DNA from: Thermoguttaceae bacterium
Lineage (GTDB): Bacteria > Planctomycetota > Planctomycetia > Pirellulales > Thermoguttaceae
Assembly (NCBI GenBank): GCA_017549085.1
Contig: JAFYVO010000282.1
Span: 1-6,146 of the forward strand
Reading direction: 5' to 3'
Length of the DNA: 6,146 nucleotides
Below, one piece after another: positions 5,689 through 6,146 of this stretch (positions within the stretch are counted from its first letter, which is position 1; each line of letters opens with the position of its first letter). The notes under the pieces were generated by a model, which saw only the letters and a list, made by a program, of their open reading frames with translations, was not told the DNA's origin and did not search any database. A program made the translations under genes and the position numbers.

Positions 5689-6146
5689 ATGGGAAGCGAC
5701 CGAACGCGACGCAAAGCGCGGACGTTTAAGCGAAAAAACGGCGGAGGCTTAAAGCGAGCGACGACGCTCGGCGTTTGGGCGTTGACGCTCGGCGCCGTCG
5801 CGTTCTCGTCCGAAGAAACCGTCGCGCCGAAGGGAACGCCGGACGAATCGGCGCCGGAAACCGCGACCTGCGCCCCGAACGTCGCGAACGGTCGAGGAAA
5901 AAACGCGCCCTTCGCTCGCCTCATCGACGATATGCGTCGCGCCGACGGTTGGAAAATTTTCGAGCCGACCGACGCGCGAACCGTCGGAAGCGTCGCCGTT
6001 GAATTGGAAGCGGAAATCGGCGTCGGCGTCGGCGACGAGATTCCGATCGCGGCGCCCGAACGCGTCGCCGTCGACTTGGCGCCGACCGCGCTGTGCTCGC
6101 GTTGGGCGCGGTTCAAGCCGGGGAGTTGGGCGCGGTTGCAAACGAC
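5689..6146 (+). CDS. Hypothetical exported protein, partial (3' end off window)
   Basis: An open frame of 152 codons runs from ATG 5689 to the window edge without a stop. The upstream in-frame stop TGA at 5671 leaves no earlier start. AGG (5682-5684) and GAGGT (5672-5676) are imperfect ribosome binding sites. The N-terminus has a long Arg/Lys-rich n-region (1-26), a hydrophobic core LGVWALTLGAVAF (27-39) and then polar SSEETV, which reads as a Sec signal peptide with cleavage around 38-41, or alternatively a membrane anchor. An Ala/Pro/Glu-rich linker (41-75) follows. Near the end of the visible part is CSRWARFKPGSWARLQT (136-152). I recall RWxRFxPGxW motifs from uncharacterised planctomycete secreted proteins, but could not check this. 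Codon use matches the neighbours. No enzymatic domain is visible in the part available, and the function is unknown. Confidence 0.75.
   Translation, partial: MGSDRTRRKARTFKRKNGGGLKRATTLGVWALTLGAVAFSSEETVAPKGTPDESAPETATCAPNVANGRGKNAPFARLIDDMRRADGWKIFEPTDARTVGSVAVELEAEIGVGVGDEIPIAAPERVAVDLAPTALCSRWARFKPGSWARLQT

Overview
The base composition is rich in CpG. Ser, Pro, Thr and Ala codons very often end in CG, and the proteins are rich in Ala, Arg and Asp. Together with a secreted-type protein carrying an RWxRFxPGxW motif, this looks most like a member of the Planctomycetota. That placement is a tentative inference, since no marker gene is present. No mobile element, CRISPR array, rRNA or tRNA gene was found.

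Layout. Positions 1-1116 have no gene I can support. The first ~570 bases form a degenerate, noncoding repeat field: units of ~31 bp with a TTTAACGA core, nested in a ~348-bp duplication. A different GC-rich repeat (core GGCGTTGGCGTT) follows at about 605-790. On the minus strand then lie pdxA (1117-2205, PLP biosynthesis) and, upstream of it, alaC (2350-3696, glutamate-pyruvate aminotransferase type). They are separated by a 144-bp gap with a strong hairpin resembling a bidirectional terminator. The region 3697-4052 is a divergent control region: a candidate minus-strand promoter for alaC followed by a terminator-like leader hairpin, and a well-formed plus-strand promoter (TTGCCG, 17 nt, TATAAT) with a GGAGG ribosome binding site. 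The plus-strand promoter serves a full-length SelA-like gene (4053-5447). After a 241-bp gap with overlapping inverted repeats, an exported protein starts at 5689 and runs off the window.

The most notable item is the SelA-like protein. Its length, N-terminal domain and C-terminal domain fit L-seryl-tRNA(Sec) selenium transferase, but the PLP-lysine motif SGDK reads SGAQ and several other cofactor and substrate motifs are lost. It cannot be an ordinary selenocysteine synthase. It looks like an expressed, repurposed or non-catalytic paralogue.

The three complete genes share a PLP theme: one makes PLP, one is an intact PLP aminotransferase, and one has a PLP-enzyme fold that has lost its cofactor anchor. 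Whether this neighbourhood is functional or accidental cannot be decided from one window.
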